This document shows positions 1-11,442 of a DNA stretch of 64,000 nt, one piece after another; positions within the stretch are counted from its first letter, which is position 1, and each line of letters begins with the position of its first letter. This DNA is from Raffaelea ambrosiae (taxonomy: Eukaryota; Ascomycota; Sordariomycetes; Ophiostomatales; Ophiostomataceae), in NCBI GenBank assembly GCA_002778195.1, contig PCDI01000001.1, forward strand, positions 2,351,105-2,415,104, written 5' to 3'. The position numbers and the translations under genes are program-made. The notes beneath the pieces are model-generated. The model saw nothing but the letters and a program-made list of their open reading frames with translations, ran no database searches and was not told the origin of the DNA.

Positions 1-512
1 TGCGGCGACGTGCGGTGCGAGGCCGCCAAAACCTGTGGCAAAGGAATGTCACTGAAAGAGGCTGTGTCTGGCATACTGCTGCTGTCGATTGCGGCGGTGA
101 TGCTCTGACCACCAACACTATGGTGGCCAAGGCCGCTGCCAACCCCGCCGTAGTCGTCCCGTTGGACCTGATGTTCGCTCGAGACTGGTCTGCGACTCGA
201 AGAATTGGATTGACTGACTGACGGAGACGGCGCGTCCGATCTGGAAAATGCCGGGGGTCCCTGTCCTTCCTCCGAAACGCTGCTTGAGCCTTGCTTCTAG
301 CGTTTGTGCCTCGCCGAAGACGACGGAAGCGATGGCCGCGACCGGCTGAACTGGCTCAGTCGTCTTTCTCCGCGTCCACTGCGCTCGCTGTCGCCCGGAC
401 CAGGTTCTCGGACAACGTCGAAAGCGTGGCTGTCGCTTTGTTGGGTGTGCCCTACACCACCACAAACTTGCGCAGATTGCATGGAAGCCGGCCCTGCGTG
501 GAACGGGCCGCT

Positions 513-902
513 CTAAGTGTCTGCGATCTCTGTAGCGATTTCATCCGGATCGTGTCCCATGCCTTGCCAGCAGCCAGAGTGCAACACTTGCGTGGGCAGC
601 TCGGGAATGAGACCGTAGCTCTCTGGGAGGACATCCAAGCGGTCATTGTGTTGGAAAAACCTGTGGCCTAAGCACTCGTGTGCCGAGGGCCGGTCGTCAG
701 GATGTTGCGAGAGCAAGCGATTGACTAGGTCATAATGTGCCAAGAGAGGTCGGCCGTTGGCAGTGAGCAGCTGCTTCTGCTGCAGAACAGCCTGCAGGTA
801 GTCCCGTGGCCTGCGGGCGCTCGCTAGGTTGAACGAGACACCAAACATCACCATGGAAATTCCGAGGCCGTGTCTAGAATATTTTGCGCAAGCCGACAGC
901 AA
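513..902 (-). pseudogene. Protein kinase-like C-terminal fragment
   Basis: The reading frame contains a stretch like kinase subdomains X-XI: a helix ending in LVNRLLSQHPDDRPSAHECL followed by GHRFF, which matches the usual 'P..RPSA.e.L.H.ff' close of a kinase C-lobe. The invariant upstream motifs (VAIK, HRD, DFG) are not in an open frame. The DNA on the 5' side (about 900-1100) can be read for about 60 codons in another frame up to a stop at 'LRKIF', so the gene looks truncated or frameshifted. It lies about 370 bp beyond the 3' end of the DUF7924 gene, on the same strand. A chance open frame is possible. No function is assigned. Confidence 0.3.
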
Positions 903-1273
903 AGACAGATCTCATGTGCTGCAATGCGCCGTTCAATCCACTTCTCACCACGGATGGCGTCATGACTTTTGTGCCCTTCAAGTTGGATTCGGAAAGCTGA
1001 CAGCCATCGGTGAGCGAATGGACGAAACTTACGAGCTTCATGTCGCCCATGACCGTCTCGGTTGTGATGGAAGCTCTCCCCTGGTTGTTTCATTCATGGT
1101 TTCGACACGGATCCTCTTACAAGAGCATCTCGACACCTGCGTCATGTGGGGAACGAGGGATAGAAGGAATAGGGAACCGGCGGCGCGGGACGAGAAATGA
1201 TAAAAATAGCAGAAAAAGATAAAAACTTAAGAACGAATCGTAGAGGCCGCCATAGATGAACCCTCCTTTTACA

Positions 1274-3021
1274 CTAATATGTGTCTTCCCAAGTATCGCT
1301 TGGCCCCGGATGCGTTGCTGTGAGCGATCCTGCTGTATGTCTCTTCCTCGGCCGCTTTTGGCTCTTTGACGACCGACTTCCTTTCGAATGAGAGGGCGGG
1401 CTATCAGACTGTCTCGGATGCTTAGCGCTGCTAAAGCTCGACGTGAAGCTCGACGCAAAATCCAGTGGTGGCGCATCCCCAAGCGCCACAGAGTCCTGAC
1501 TGGGGCTTTCTGCATCACCCTCTATGAAAAGATACTGAGGAATGGCAGTTGCTCCGCCATCGTCTCCATAGTCGTACCCGCTGTCGTCGGCGATGGATTG
1601 TTGAAGTTCTTCGTCGCCGTACCGCCACTCGGAAGGGTCAGTTGTTGGGTTGCCTTCTTCGAGAATGACGTTCTGCGAGACGGATGTTCTGGGCCGGGAT
1701 GCTCTGGTGTTTGCGGCTTGGATGAAGCCGTCTCGATGTTTTTTTGCTAGGTCCCGGGCATTTCTGAATGCGGTAGCTCCTTGCAAGAAAGTCTCACGAG
1801 TGTCTGTCATACCGAATGTCCGTATCTGAGTCATATGGTACTCGGGCCGGTCTTCTTCGTCTGTCGGTGCCGTGGTGTGGTGGGCATACAACTGCAGTGT
1901 GCCAGTGCCGCCATGATAGGTTGAGCTGAAAGTGTGGGCCTTGCCGTCGTACTGCGGGTCCTCTTCTCTATAGTTCTGCAGGCTGTGCATGGCGCGCGAG
2001 CCAATCGCCCCGTAGTAACGTGCTTGTTGTGTAGCTATAGCCGGTGTACCTTTGGGGCCTTTTACCTCGACTGAGAAGTTGGGTACCCAGGGCCTGTCCG
2101 CTGTGGTCGATGGCATGATGTGGTGACTGAGCGTGTCACGAACCGGCCGGGCCAGCTCCCCGGAGTCTGTTCCATAATAGATGTCTGGCTCGGGCTGAAC
2201 GATCGTCCCGTCTGTAAGCGGTTCGAGGTTGTTAAACCCCGTCTTAATAGCAGACGGGTGGGTAGGCTGGTAAGGCCCGAGGATGGTTGGCATGGCATAT
2301 GTCATGACCTCGGCCTCGTTTTTGGCCCGGGCATTGGCCTCTTGGAACGCTTCGAATGCGCCTTCAGAAAACTGGGACGGCGAGAGCGACGGCCTGGCAA
2401 CTGTCAACGCATCTCGGACTTCTGCCAAGTCCGGCCTCTGTGAAGAGTATATAGGATGGATTTTATGGTCGGTTAAGTGGGAATCGAAGTTGGCGTCGTA
2501 TGCTGATGACTTGGACTTTGTCGTTTTGGTCGTTGTTGAGGTAGAGGCGGGATCGGTAGACTTCGTCGCCCGGCTTCGCGAAGACTGGCTCGCACTCATG
2601 GCGATGGAAGGTTGGCACTTTGCTATTGGATACTAATAGACACGGTCAGCGCAGGCAAGAGAAAGTCCCATTTACGTAGTCTTCTTACCCCGCGAAGATC
2701 AGTGAGATCTGGACCGCCGTGTCGCGCAAATCGAGCAAGGTCTCTGGCAGGGGAAGTATGCACAAGATGTGCAGCTTGTTCTGTTGGCCCAGGCAGAGGC
2801 GGAGAAGGATGGTGCTGAAGACGGAGGCGGCGGTTATGCTCTTCCACGGCCCTACGTGTTAGACTAATCTCGGAGAGTCTGTCCCAGAACTCGGGAGGAT
2901 ATGTCCAGGATGCCCAAGCCTCGAGTTGAACCTCGCTGCGTATCTTGGTCTTCTTTGCTGGAGGTTCGGTGTCCGATCGTGACCGATCGACGTGTTGCCG
3001 CTTTCGTGGTCGTCTTGCCAT
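1274..3021 (-). CDS. DUF7924 protein, PD-(D/E)XK nuclease-like
   Basis: Two exons, 3021-2689 and 2632-1274, are joined over a 56-bp intron (GTAAGA donor at 2688, GCTGACC branch, TTAG acceptor). This gives about 563 aa. The join restores the family sequence DLRG/YP, which supports the intron over a start at 2599. The N-terminus is basic and contains the family motif EFWDRLSEISLTRRA. The core carries a nuclease-like arrangement: PEPDIYYG (D near residue 261), FSVEVKG (E300, K302) and QxxxY in QQARYYG (Q near 314). These match the D / ExK / QxxxY signature of restriction-like folds. The last 130 residues are low-complexity and basic (KSQKRPRKR). Proteins of this type are multicopy and patchy in filamentous fungi, with no proven substrate. 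It seems intact although its neighbours are broken. Confidence 0.8.
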
Positions 3022-4423
3022 GAGTGAACCGTCACTGGGGAACGAGACTGAGGCCGAGAGAGGAGGGGGGAAGATTCACGCCGTAGGCAGCAAAGGCCGC
3101 GGTGACGTGTGAAGGCGTCCGGCACATTTGATTGGGGACGAATAATTTAAGGACTTTGATTCTGCGACTTTATCAACCAACCGTTAGCCGCCCAGAAATC
3201 TAGCCGTCCAGTTTGAATGCCTTAGGCATTAAGTATCACATGACTTACCCACTTCCAGGCACTCAAAATTGGGCGCCGTCATGTGATTAAAGTTGGGGAA
3301 AAAGTGAGGGGAAAACTGTTACTAAATTGATGCTCTAGGAATACCCACTTATGCTACAGCATCTGCATTCTGTATCGCCACGCCCACCTGGCGAAGATGA
3401 AGTAAACGACGATTACGTTTGATTTCTATTTTTTTTATTCTGATAATGGGAACATCGCAGTTAGAGCCTCCTGCCTCTTCTGCTATCCCACTACTCCCTA
3501 TCTCACCTTTTGTAATGTTACTGACCACACTGCAATGCTTCGCGCGAAACCCTCTAGCTCCAACCATCACTCGTTACCGTGACCTGGCCACAAGCGGCCC
3601 AACTTTCCCACGGCCTGTCTGTCTGACGACTATGCCTCCCTGGCGGCTTCAACCCCAGCGTCGCCTCCACATTATCTGCCACCTCAAAAACGTCCGACTC
3701 TGCCTCCGGCGGCCAGCGAGGCACCACCTCTACATCCACCCTACCAGCGCCTGGCCAGCACACCGTCATAACTACCCCACGAGGAACCCCTCTGCTGGTG
3801 GGCACCTCTCGAGACCGTCTATCTAGTGGCGGCGCCATAACTGCACCTTCGAGGGGGACCGGCGCTATCTAGAAATCGAGGTGCAACCCGAGACGGCCAA
3901 TATCGCTTGCACAGCTGGTCAATGAATGATGTGGCACATTCTACCCAAATAGCAGCAAGCTTAGTGTCCAATTCTGCAGTGCGTTCTTTTGGTCTTATTT
4001 CTCGTATTTTGCTCGCTATTTTTTGACAAGACCAAAGCCCGAACCGAAAACTCAAACTCAAAGCCACTGATATAATGATACATGGGTTTTACACAAGGCG
4101 TCCAAGGTGCAATTATCTTACTCTTCTCCCCATCTACATGCTCTTACTTATCTTCGCCCAAAACACCGAGCATAACTTCTTCATGCCTAGCAACCAAATT
4201 GACGTATCGAAGCCGAGAAAGACTATCGCCTACATGCTGCCCTCTCTACCGCCGCCCAAGGAGTATACCATAGTGTCTAATCGTCGTGTTATGCTCTTAA
4301 AGAGAATATTCCGGTGGATCGAAGTGATTTCATAAGGTCCTGTATATTTTCCAGCTTTGGATGAGGTTCACCTTTGTTGTAAACCTCATGCCCCGTAGCT
4401 CTTTAGCCGTGTGACTCATTAGC
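3022..4423. other. Gene-poor stretch without a supported gene
   Basis: The DNA becomes AT-rich, with one GC-rich island at about 3560-3860. The island can be read on the plus strand as a proline/alanine-rich segment for about 45 codons between stops (around 3600-3770). On the minus strand it is open too, so the strand of any former gene is unclear. Plus-strand open frames at 4075-4335 have no recognisable domain. I see possible relic coding DNA but no gene that can be supported. Confidence 0.5.
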
Positions 4424-4810
4424 TTAACACACTCGCGGCTGGCCATAGTGGGCTTCAAATTGCCAGCCCATCCGCCTAGTAAGACGACAGCCAAGTAGAT
4501 CGGTGGTACGTAGCATAACAGTTGCCTTCGGGAGAATGAGTTCTAACATGCCCCCCTCCGGGATTGAATATTCGATAATCTGTAGTCCGAAAATTAATGC
4601 CAATTTGTTCTCTTGCAAATAGCCACCGAGTTCAGAAAGAAAGGCACTGTTAACACAAAACAGGTCGGGCATCGGACCTTTTTGGTACTCGTATGGGTGA
4701 AAAATGCCGTCTGTGAGGGCGAATATATGCCCATACACGTCGCTGAGATTAATCGCCTCGATCGCTATGACTTCAGGTCAAGATGGTTCGAAAATCCTGT
4801 CTCGATTCAT
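4424..4810 (-). pseudogene. Relic of an unrecognised accessory protein
   Basis: Coding-like sequence is open from about 4781 to the stop at 4424. It can be followed further upstream through an in-frame TGA that looks like a CGA codon changed by C-to-T. The peptide is compositionally normal, with AINLSDVYGHIFALTDG near its start and GWQFEAHYGQPRVC at its end, and it has no repeats. I do not recognise a named domain, although the pattern seems familiar from uncharacterised fungal proteins. It lies about 70 bp beyond the last chromodomain codon of the DUF3435 relic, on the same strand but without a continuous frame, so it is either a separate gene or a further broken exon. Function is unknown. 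Confidence 0.45.
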
Positions 4811-4880
4811 AAAGGTATACTCTGCTTACTAGAAAGTAGTCCCCACTTAACAAACAAAAATGATTTCATCCGCAACTGGT

Positions 4881-7800
4881 TCAAAGCTCTGACGTGTTCC
4901 CTCTCCTGCGTGCCTCAAACTCTCTAATCCGCTCATAGCTTATGGTTGATTCCTTCTCCCAAGAATTTTCGGAGCCAAAAAGTCCCTTCCACCTCACGAA
5001 GTACTCAGCCCTTCCCCGATGTATCCGTTTGTCGAGCAGATCCACCCCCCAATGGTTCCCTCCATACTTCGAGTAGGCTGTGTCAAACGTATCGACCAGT
5101 TCAATACTTATGTCCTTTCGTTTCTCCCACGAGTTAGCTTCATCAAAGAAGCCTTTCCACTTCACAAGGTATAGAACTCTTCTCCCTTGCTTCCATTTAG
5201 CAAGCAATGCCTCGACCTCCCATATGTCGTCCTCCTCGTCGATTGCGGCAGGTTTGAGGGGCCCGCCATCGTCGTTGCCTCCTCGGCCGACAGAATGAGA
5301 CTCTATCACCACTCCTTCCATGCGCTCGGCAGATGGCAAGTCCGTTCGAAGCTCCGGATCAACCGACTCAATGGGGACTGTAGACAAATGTGAAGTAACC
5401 CGCAGGCTTTCACTTGCCCGTTTCCCCGGAAATGCGCCTTGGTTGCCATGTACAGCAATGATATCCGTTGAATCGACAGGATCGGAGATCTGAGAGAGGG
5501 GAGGTTGAATATCAGATGTACTCCCCTCACATTTATCCTCGAGAGTCGTTTGAAACATGTCATGAGAGATGAGAGACAGCGCTGTGTCGGCCTAACATTC
5601 TCGTCCCTCCGTCCAGCCCCATGCGTTAAGGCCGTTCGGTGACCATGAAGACGAAGAGGGAGATGTGGTGTGCTCGTTAGCGCAAAGGTTCTCCCCATCA
5701 GCGAAGCTAAGAGATGGTGATGAAATCGACGCGATTGACGGGCATACTTCAAAAAGAGAATCGACGTCAAAAACTGAGGACTGGGGCGTACCGGTGCCGA
5801 AGGAGTTGATGCTTGTTTTCGGTCCACTACTACAAGGGCTAAAAGGAATCGGCGTGGGCCAAATAGATCTGGCCTCCGGCTTGGTGCTTTCTGTTAATGT
5901 CGACTTGAAGCTGCCAATATATTTCTCGACGTGAACTCGGCGACGCTTTTTCTCGACAGGGGAACGTCCCCTATTCACAAAGACATCCCGTTCTTTTTCG
6001 GTCTTCGTCTTAACGCTTCGGGGGGGATAGCTGTGAGCATCTTGGAGATGATACCATAAGTCCTGCTCCAACTCGTATGCTGTGAAGCAATCGGGGTCCG
6101 AACACGAAAGCACCTTCGCCGTACCAAGCTTCCCCACATATGTAGGGAAGCAATCGTTAATTTGTTTCTCCCAACTCACTTGCTTCCTAAAACCGTACAA
6201 CCGTCGAGAGGGAGGCAGCCGTTCGTTATACATACATATCATGCATCTTTCGGCGTAAACGATGGCTCGGCGGAACTTGACGAAGTCGCAGCGCAAAGGT
6301 AGTTCGTGTCTGTCGATGTGCTCTTAGCAATAGCTTTCCCATGACTTTAAGCCTGCCACTGCACGGTGACATATAGAGCAAAATTCGACGAACTTATGTC
6401 CTCCCTTGTGGTACGCCATAGAGCATTCGAAGACGTGCTTCCATCTATAGTCAATATGTATCCTAGAGTAGGTGAACGCGTTAGCAATGAGAAGCCGAAT
6501 TCGGCTCTGAATTTGTCCTTACCGTTCGAGGTCCACTCCACAATATAGCACTGAACATTTGTCCTACCACAGCCGGAGTGACGGTTAATAAGCAACTCGG
6601 CAGTTGCTCTTCAAAAGAGAAAGAAGATCCTTAACAGCCAATACACCCTCCGAGCTTCGTAACGGAGAAACGGAGAAGAGCGCATGTAAGAGTCTTTCGC
6701 GTTCTAACATCATATGTCGAAGGCGATCGAACCAAGAACGGTCTTGGTTTACATAATACCTCCCTTTCCCTTCGCGCTCCTCCGGGTGCATCCGGTCCTA
6801 AGTACTACGGACTCTATTCAGCTCTTTTTTCTCAAGCATGCGTCTTTGCTTAAGAAGTGCCGTCCGAATTTTAGCATTCGTCTCAAAAGAGAGATCCTCA
6901 AGCTTCTTTGTGATAGCAACGTAATCTTCCCTCTGTCTTAGCTCGTCCTATGTCTTTGCAAGCAACGACAGGAAAAGTTCAAGGTTTCTCTTCACAATCA
7001 TAAACCGGAAGTCCTTAGCTTAGTCGCTTCGAAGAGGCAGTTTAAAGAAGCCTCTTAGACTATCCACGACAGTGATAGAGCTCAAATAGTCTCTTGTTAT
7101 AGTCATTTGGTTCGTGTGTGCGGCGAACTTCATCAACTCGTCTTTCGAGTAACCATTACCTAAACTCCGATTAGCTGACTGGGATACAGAGCAATGGGTA
7201 AAAAGACCTACTTATAGCTTGGATGAGGCTCTCCCGGCGGATGCCGTGTACTATCACCGGCTGTTCCATTCCTACCCGCAGTAACAATTGCTTGACCTGA
7301 GTGTAGAACGCAAAAGCTGACTAGATCTTCTGAGTCGGACCGTCTAGTGACATTTCCGAAAAGACAGGGAGATCCAAAGCGTGGACGTGATCAACCCATT
7401 CAAGAACCCAATACTTTTGGTCCGTTGGCGGTTTGACGGCCAAGACCTGTTCGATAATGTCGTACTTTTGAATGCTCCCGCGGCGAGGAATATAACTAGC
7501 ATAAAGAGCATTGGATTAACAATGAGAAGCTGGTCGGGTAAATGCTCATACAAAATGTGTGTTAGCCTGTCCCCGGCCGCCTTATTAACGTCCAAACCAC
7601 GTTTTTCTGTTGGGATGTCTAAGCTCACCTCTACTGTTCCTTGTCATGCATTCCTTTAGCAAATTCTCTCCTCAGACTGAAACGTAATTCTGGCTTGCTA
7701 TCCTTCCATACGACTAGCATTTTAGTATCCTATGCGTATTAGCGCAAGTCTTCGAAGGTTTATCGTAATACTAACCTTATAACGCAGCCCTTTGCTAGTT

Positions 7801-8506
7801 CCTCTCCGAGTAAACCCCTTGCTAATCTCGCCTACTCTGGCTAATGTGAAAACATAACACTTCAGCTTGGCACTGATGAGCACCCGGTATCCGTCGTGGA
7901 CATATTCATGGCCGTCACTCTGCTAAAGCTGTCTCTCCATGTACATGTAGTTCTCGAGGGTGAGATAGGTCTTTGGCCGTGTGGCCGTTAACAAGCCGAG
8001 TTTCTTTTTCAGTGGACCCTTGATGTACTGTCCCATAGTCAGTGCCAAAGTTGTGACGATAGTGAAGGAACGAGGAACTTACGTTGGTGATGGAATCTAT
8101 GTGATCTTTGAAAATCAAGGACTTGGGATTGTTTATATTCTAACCGAAGACGAAGCATCGGAAGTAGTTCCGTACGGTTTGAACAGTCGGTTTCCCGTTT
8201 GGATCGAGCAACCCTTTGATGGGCTTGGCCATGAACTCGGCGAAATGTTGCAGAGTTTTCAAATGGTAGGGAGTGGCTTCGGGGTGTGTGGTTTTGTACC
8301 TTGAAGAATGTTAATTCCAATCAGGACCGAGCGGCTGGAAACGCAACTTACTCAAGCCACAGCTCCATCTGCACATCGTATCTTTCCTTGGTGTAATCCA
8401 AGACATCCCGTGGGACAGGGTTATCGTCAACATCAGTGTCATCGTCATTGAAGCCATTCTCCTCAGCATATCTCCTCTTCTCCTCTGCCGTCCTTTTCCT
8501 GCCCAT
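4881..8506 (-). pseudogene. Decayed DUF3435 tyrosine recombinase (Starship captain-like) with Cys/His fingers and two chromodomains
   Basis: The ATG at 8506 opens exon 1 (to 8352). Four introns keep good splice sites: 8351-8300, 8082-8028, 7211-7160 and 6522-6463. Read across them, the DUF3435 pattern is clear: NYIKGPLKKKLGL, TYLTLENYMYME, then the recombinase Arg in ARVGEI (7836-7838), VVWKDSKPELRFSLRREFAK, NPMLFMLVIFLAAGAF, HxxR in VHGIRRES (7237-7248), and His (7116-7118) with Tyr (7086-7088) in AAHTNQMTITRDYL. Downstream are paired cysteines and histidines (FCSICH; RCMICM) at about 6090-6400. Two chromodomains follow, about 5222-5049 (YLVKWKGF...SWEK) and 5048-4884 (YFVRWKGL...SWEK). It is broken by TAG at 8140-8142 and 7923-7925, frameshifts near 7700 and 7463, TAA at 6324-6326 and TAG at 5592-5594. 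DUF3435 proteins mobilise Starship elements; this copy should be inactive. Confidence 0.82.
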
Positions 8507-9514
8507 CTTCGGCGACAACTTCCACCGAGGGTGCAGAAGGACCAAAACAGTCGGTAGCCGGTAGGGCAAATGAAGGCGTGGCGATCCGCTGTGGTGTCTC
8601 AAGGGCGCCAAAAGCTGGATCTGACGGTTGACGGAGAATAGAATGGCCCACACCCGTAATAGGCACGGAGGGGGAACTGGAAGAATGAGAATTGAGAGAA
8701 TAAAGAAATGGAGAGTAATCGCGGGACCTGAACTGGGTTTATATGGGAGGACTCTCAGATTGGGTGGATGGGTGCCCATCGAGTCCTCGGGCGGAAGAGA
8801 GCCCATTTCTGGGAGACCAGGTGGCCCAAACGAAAAGTTGGAATTTTTCATTTTCAGAACTCCAGGGAGTCGCCAAGCACAGCCCATTTGTCTAAACCAG
8901 TTTTGGTTGTTTTCCTGATCATGCCCTGAGTAGCGCCTGAGTAAAAGCGGCGAGGGGTGGTGTGGTTGGCAGGGGTTGGTGAGGGCAATCGATGCGTAAA
9001 GCAACAAAGAAAGCATCCTCCGCATTTTCCATGGAAACTCACATAATGACTGGTCGTATTTGCTCTCTTGTTTCACGACTACCAACTCGCAAACCTATCG
9101 CCACGGAGTGTTGCACCACACGCCACCACTCGCCAGTCCTTTGCACGACGATATGCCCTGCCTAGCGAACAACTGATGAGGCTCGCCGCTTTGCTTGGAG
9201 CATGCGAACGCGGTAGCACACACAGACAACGAAAAGAAGGTGGCAAGAAAATGGGATATTGGGAGGGCCTTTGTAGAGGAAACCAAGCGTTTATGACAGG
9301 CTGTTGGCTGGGAACATGGAAGCAGGTGTGGCCCGCTCTGGCTTCACAACAGGAGCATATAAAAAGCTGGTGGCCAGATAGCAAAGACTACAAAACAAGT
9401 GCTTGTGGATGCCGACATGCACAAGCAAATTGACTGGGGCTTTTCTGTCTTCGTATAATACTGAGCCCTGCATTCTGCCCTCCTCTTCTTCTCCTCCTTC
9501 TTGGTCTGTTCACC
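8507..9514. other. Divergent intergenic region between captain relic and next gene
   Basis: No supported gene is present. The region separates the leftward DUF3435 relic from the rightward gene starting at 9515. It would hold both promoters and, if the left block is an element, its edge. Open frames here overlap on several strands and carry no domain. Confidence 0.5.
9358..9365 (+). promoter_or_regulatory. TATA box of the 9515 gene
   Basis: The sequence TATAAAAA lies 150 bp before the ATG at 9515, in a sensible place for a core promoter with a short leader that turns CT-rich just before the start codon. Confidence 0.45.
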
Positions 9515-11442
9515 ATGTTCGGCTGCTATCCTCCGTACGGCTATCAGCCTCATGCGCATACCCAAGTACAGACAAATCCGCACGGGACTCTCTGGACGTC
9601 GTCCTTTCCGCCGCCGACCGGTCCGGACTTTGCCTATTGGCAGGCCTTGGGCAACTACTACGCGGCACCCTACCGACACCACGGTTACTACCACGGCAGG
9701 TCCAGGATGGACTCCTCCGCCCACAACGCCCGCCTCCGCGACGAGCTCAGCCGCCGGAACGCCGAGATCAAGGACATGGGCGAACGCATCGAGGCCCTCC
9801 GCGCCGCTCTCCGCAAAAACGACGACGACGGCTACTATCTCTACAACCTCCGCCAGGACTGCGTCCGCGACATCGCTTCGCTGCGGTGCCAGCTGGACAG
9901 AGCCCGCCAGGAGGCGAGCCGCAGCCTGCTGGACTACCAGGGAAAGGCCATCCAGCAGGAACAGGAGATCCAGGCGCTGAGACAGCAGCTGCGGGACCGG
10001 GATCTGCACGACGCGGCGAGGCAGCGCTACAGAGGCGTCGACGTGGCTGCGCACCACCTGAGCGAGCCACCCGTCGTGCTCGACATGAGCGACTTGTACG
10101 CGTTCCGTTCTTCTCCTGGCCGGTCTTTTACGTTTGACCGTTGTTGCTGGCTTTTCATTCTCATCTGATCTCCTCTTTGTCAAGGCCCGTCTCTTCGAAA
10201 GTGCTAACACGCAGGTACCCCCCTTGTCTCAGCGAGGCTGTCCTCCAACCTTTTGCCGACCGCTGCCACGACGTGGCCAGACTCCACAGCGGCGACCTCG
10301 GCCCCCTTCGTGTCAGCCACTCTCCCATCCCGCAGCTGCTCCCGGGGTCGTCGTCGTCGTCGTCGCCGTCCGAGCATGCCCTGCTGATGCGCTGCGCCAC
10401 GGTCGAGACCATCCTCGCCAGGGCGCTCCTGGACCACATCTTTGTGGACGCGTACCAGCCGGCTCCAGTTGACGACAACGACCAATTCTACTACTACGAC
10501 CGGTATCGACATGTGCGCTCGGACTGCCGTCCCCCCCCCGCCGGCGGCGACTCGGGCCATCGGCGGCAGCGGCGCCACCACCGCCGCGGCCTCGCATTCT
10601 CCGCCGCCACCTACGCGGCCGTCGTCGAGAAGGCCGTGGACGACGTGCTGCGCACGATCCATGCCAGCCGTATCGACCCCGGGGAGGCCGCGCATCCGTC
10701 GGGGACCCGCCACTCTGGCGCTGCTGCCTCCTCCAGCTCCTCTCCGTTCGTGGACGACCTGCGCGAGCTCTTCCGCAACGGGATCGACATCTGGGCGCCC
10801 GTCCACGCCAAGGCGGCCCAGGCAGACTGCAGGCTGTGGGCCAGCCTGAACCCGAAGCCGGGCCGCTGGGCTTCGGACGAAGACATGCGGCCCGTCTACG
10901 GTGGCCGGGGCCGGTACGAGCGCCTCCACGACTTCCACCACTCTCGGCCGTCTCCTCCTCCTCCTCCCGTGATTGTTCCGCTCTTCCCACAGATCTTCCT
11001 GGAGTGCGCGCCCCCAACCGGTGGCCGCAACAACAAACACAACAACAGTGGTAGGCGCCACGAACTCATCTTCCACGGGTTGGCTCTGTGGTCAGACCAG
11101 AGGGCGTTCGTGCTGGCCCGCGAGGAGCAGGAAGAGCAGTCCCGGCGTCTGCACTCGGACGGCTGGTACCGCCACCGCCACCGCCGCCGGCGACGGTCGT
11201 CCAGCCGCCCGTTTGCTGCGTACTACTACTACGACGACGAGGATGAGGGCAACCAGGCCGACCAGGAAGACCATGAAGCCTTGGGAGGAGATGACGAAGA
11301 CGGCCACGCCCACGACCCAGACTTCCACCCGCCGCGGCGAAACAGCACCACCCCGTCGGACATGGCCACGGCCGGGTCGACGTACCTGGACAGTGACACG
11401 TCGTCCACCTTTAGCACTGCTGGCAGCATTCAGTCCCATTAG
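9515..11442 (+). CDS. Unknown coiled-coil protein with acidic tail
   Basis: Two exons, 9515-10095 and 10215-11442, are joined over a 119-bp intron with donor GTACGC and a strong GCTAACAC branch before CAG. Together they give about 602 aa. The start is the ATG in CACCATG. Residues 1-65 are rich in Tyr, Pro and His. About 68-150 form a heptad-like coiled coil (NARLRDELSRRNAEIKDMGE onwards). The middle contains two helical segments (HALLMRCATVETILARALLD; AAVVEKAVDDVLRTIH). Near residue 475 the sequence PLFPQIFLECAP precedes ELIFHGLALWSDQRAFVLA, after which come His/Arg-rich and strongly acidic tracts (YYYYDDEDEG). I recognise no named domain and assign no function. It is the first intact gene right of the decayed block. 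Confidence 0.75.

Larger units (their letters stand above)
1..8506. mobile_element. Possible 5' part of a decayed Starship-type element
   Basis: This is an inference from content, not from seen ends. The block holds a broken DUF3435 tyrosine recombinase at its right margin, reading leftwards into the block, as a Starship captain reads into its cargo. Behind it lie a DUF7924 gene, an unrecognised relic and a kinase-like fragment, all on the same strand. From about 3.1 to 8.3 kb the DNA is AT-rich, and stops arise by C-to-T type changes. From 9515 rightwards all genes are intact. No target-site duplication or terminal repeat was identified, and the left end lies outside the window. An isolated DUF3435 relic next to unrelated accessory genes is the alternative. 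Confidence 0.35.
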
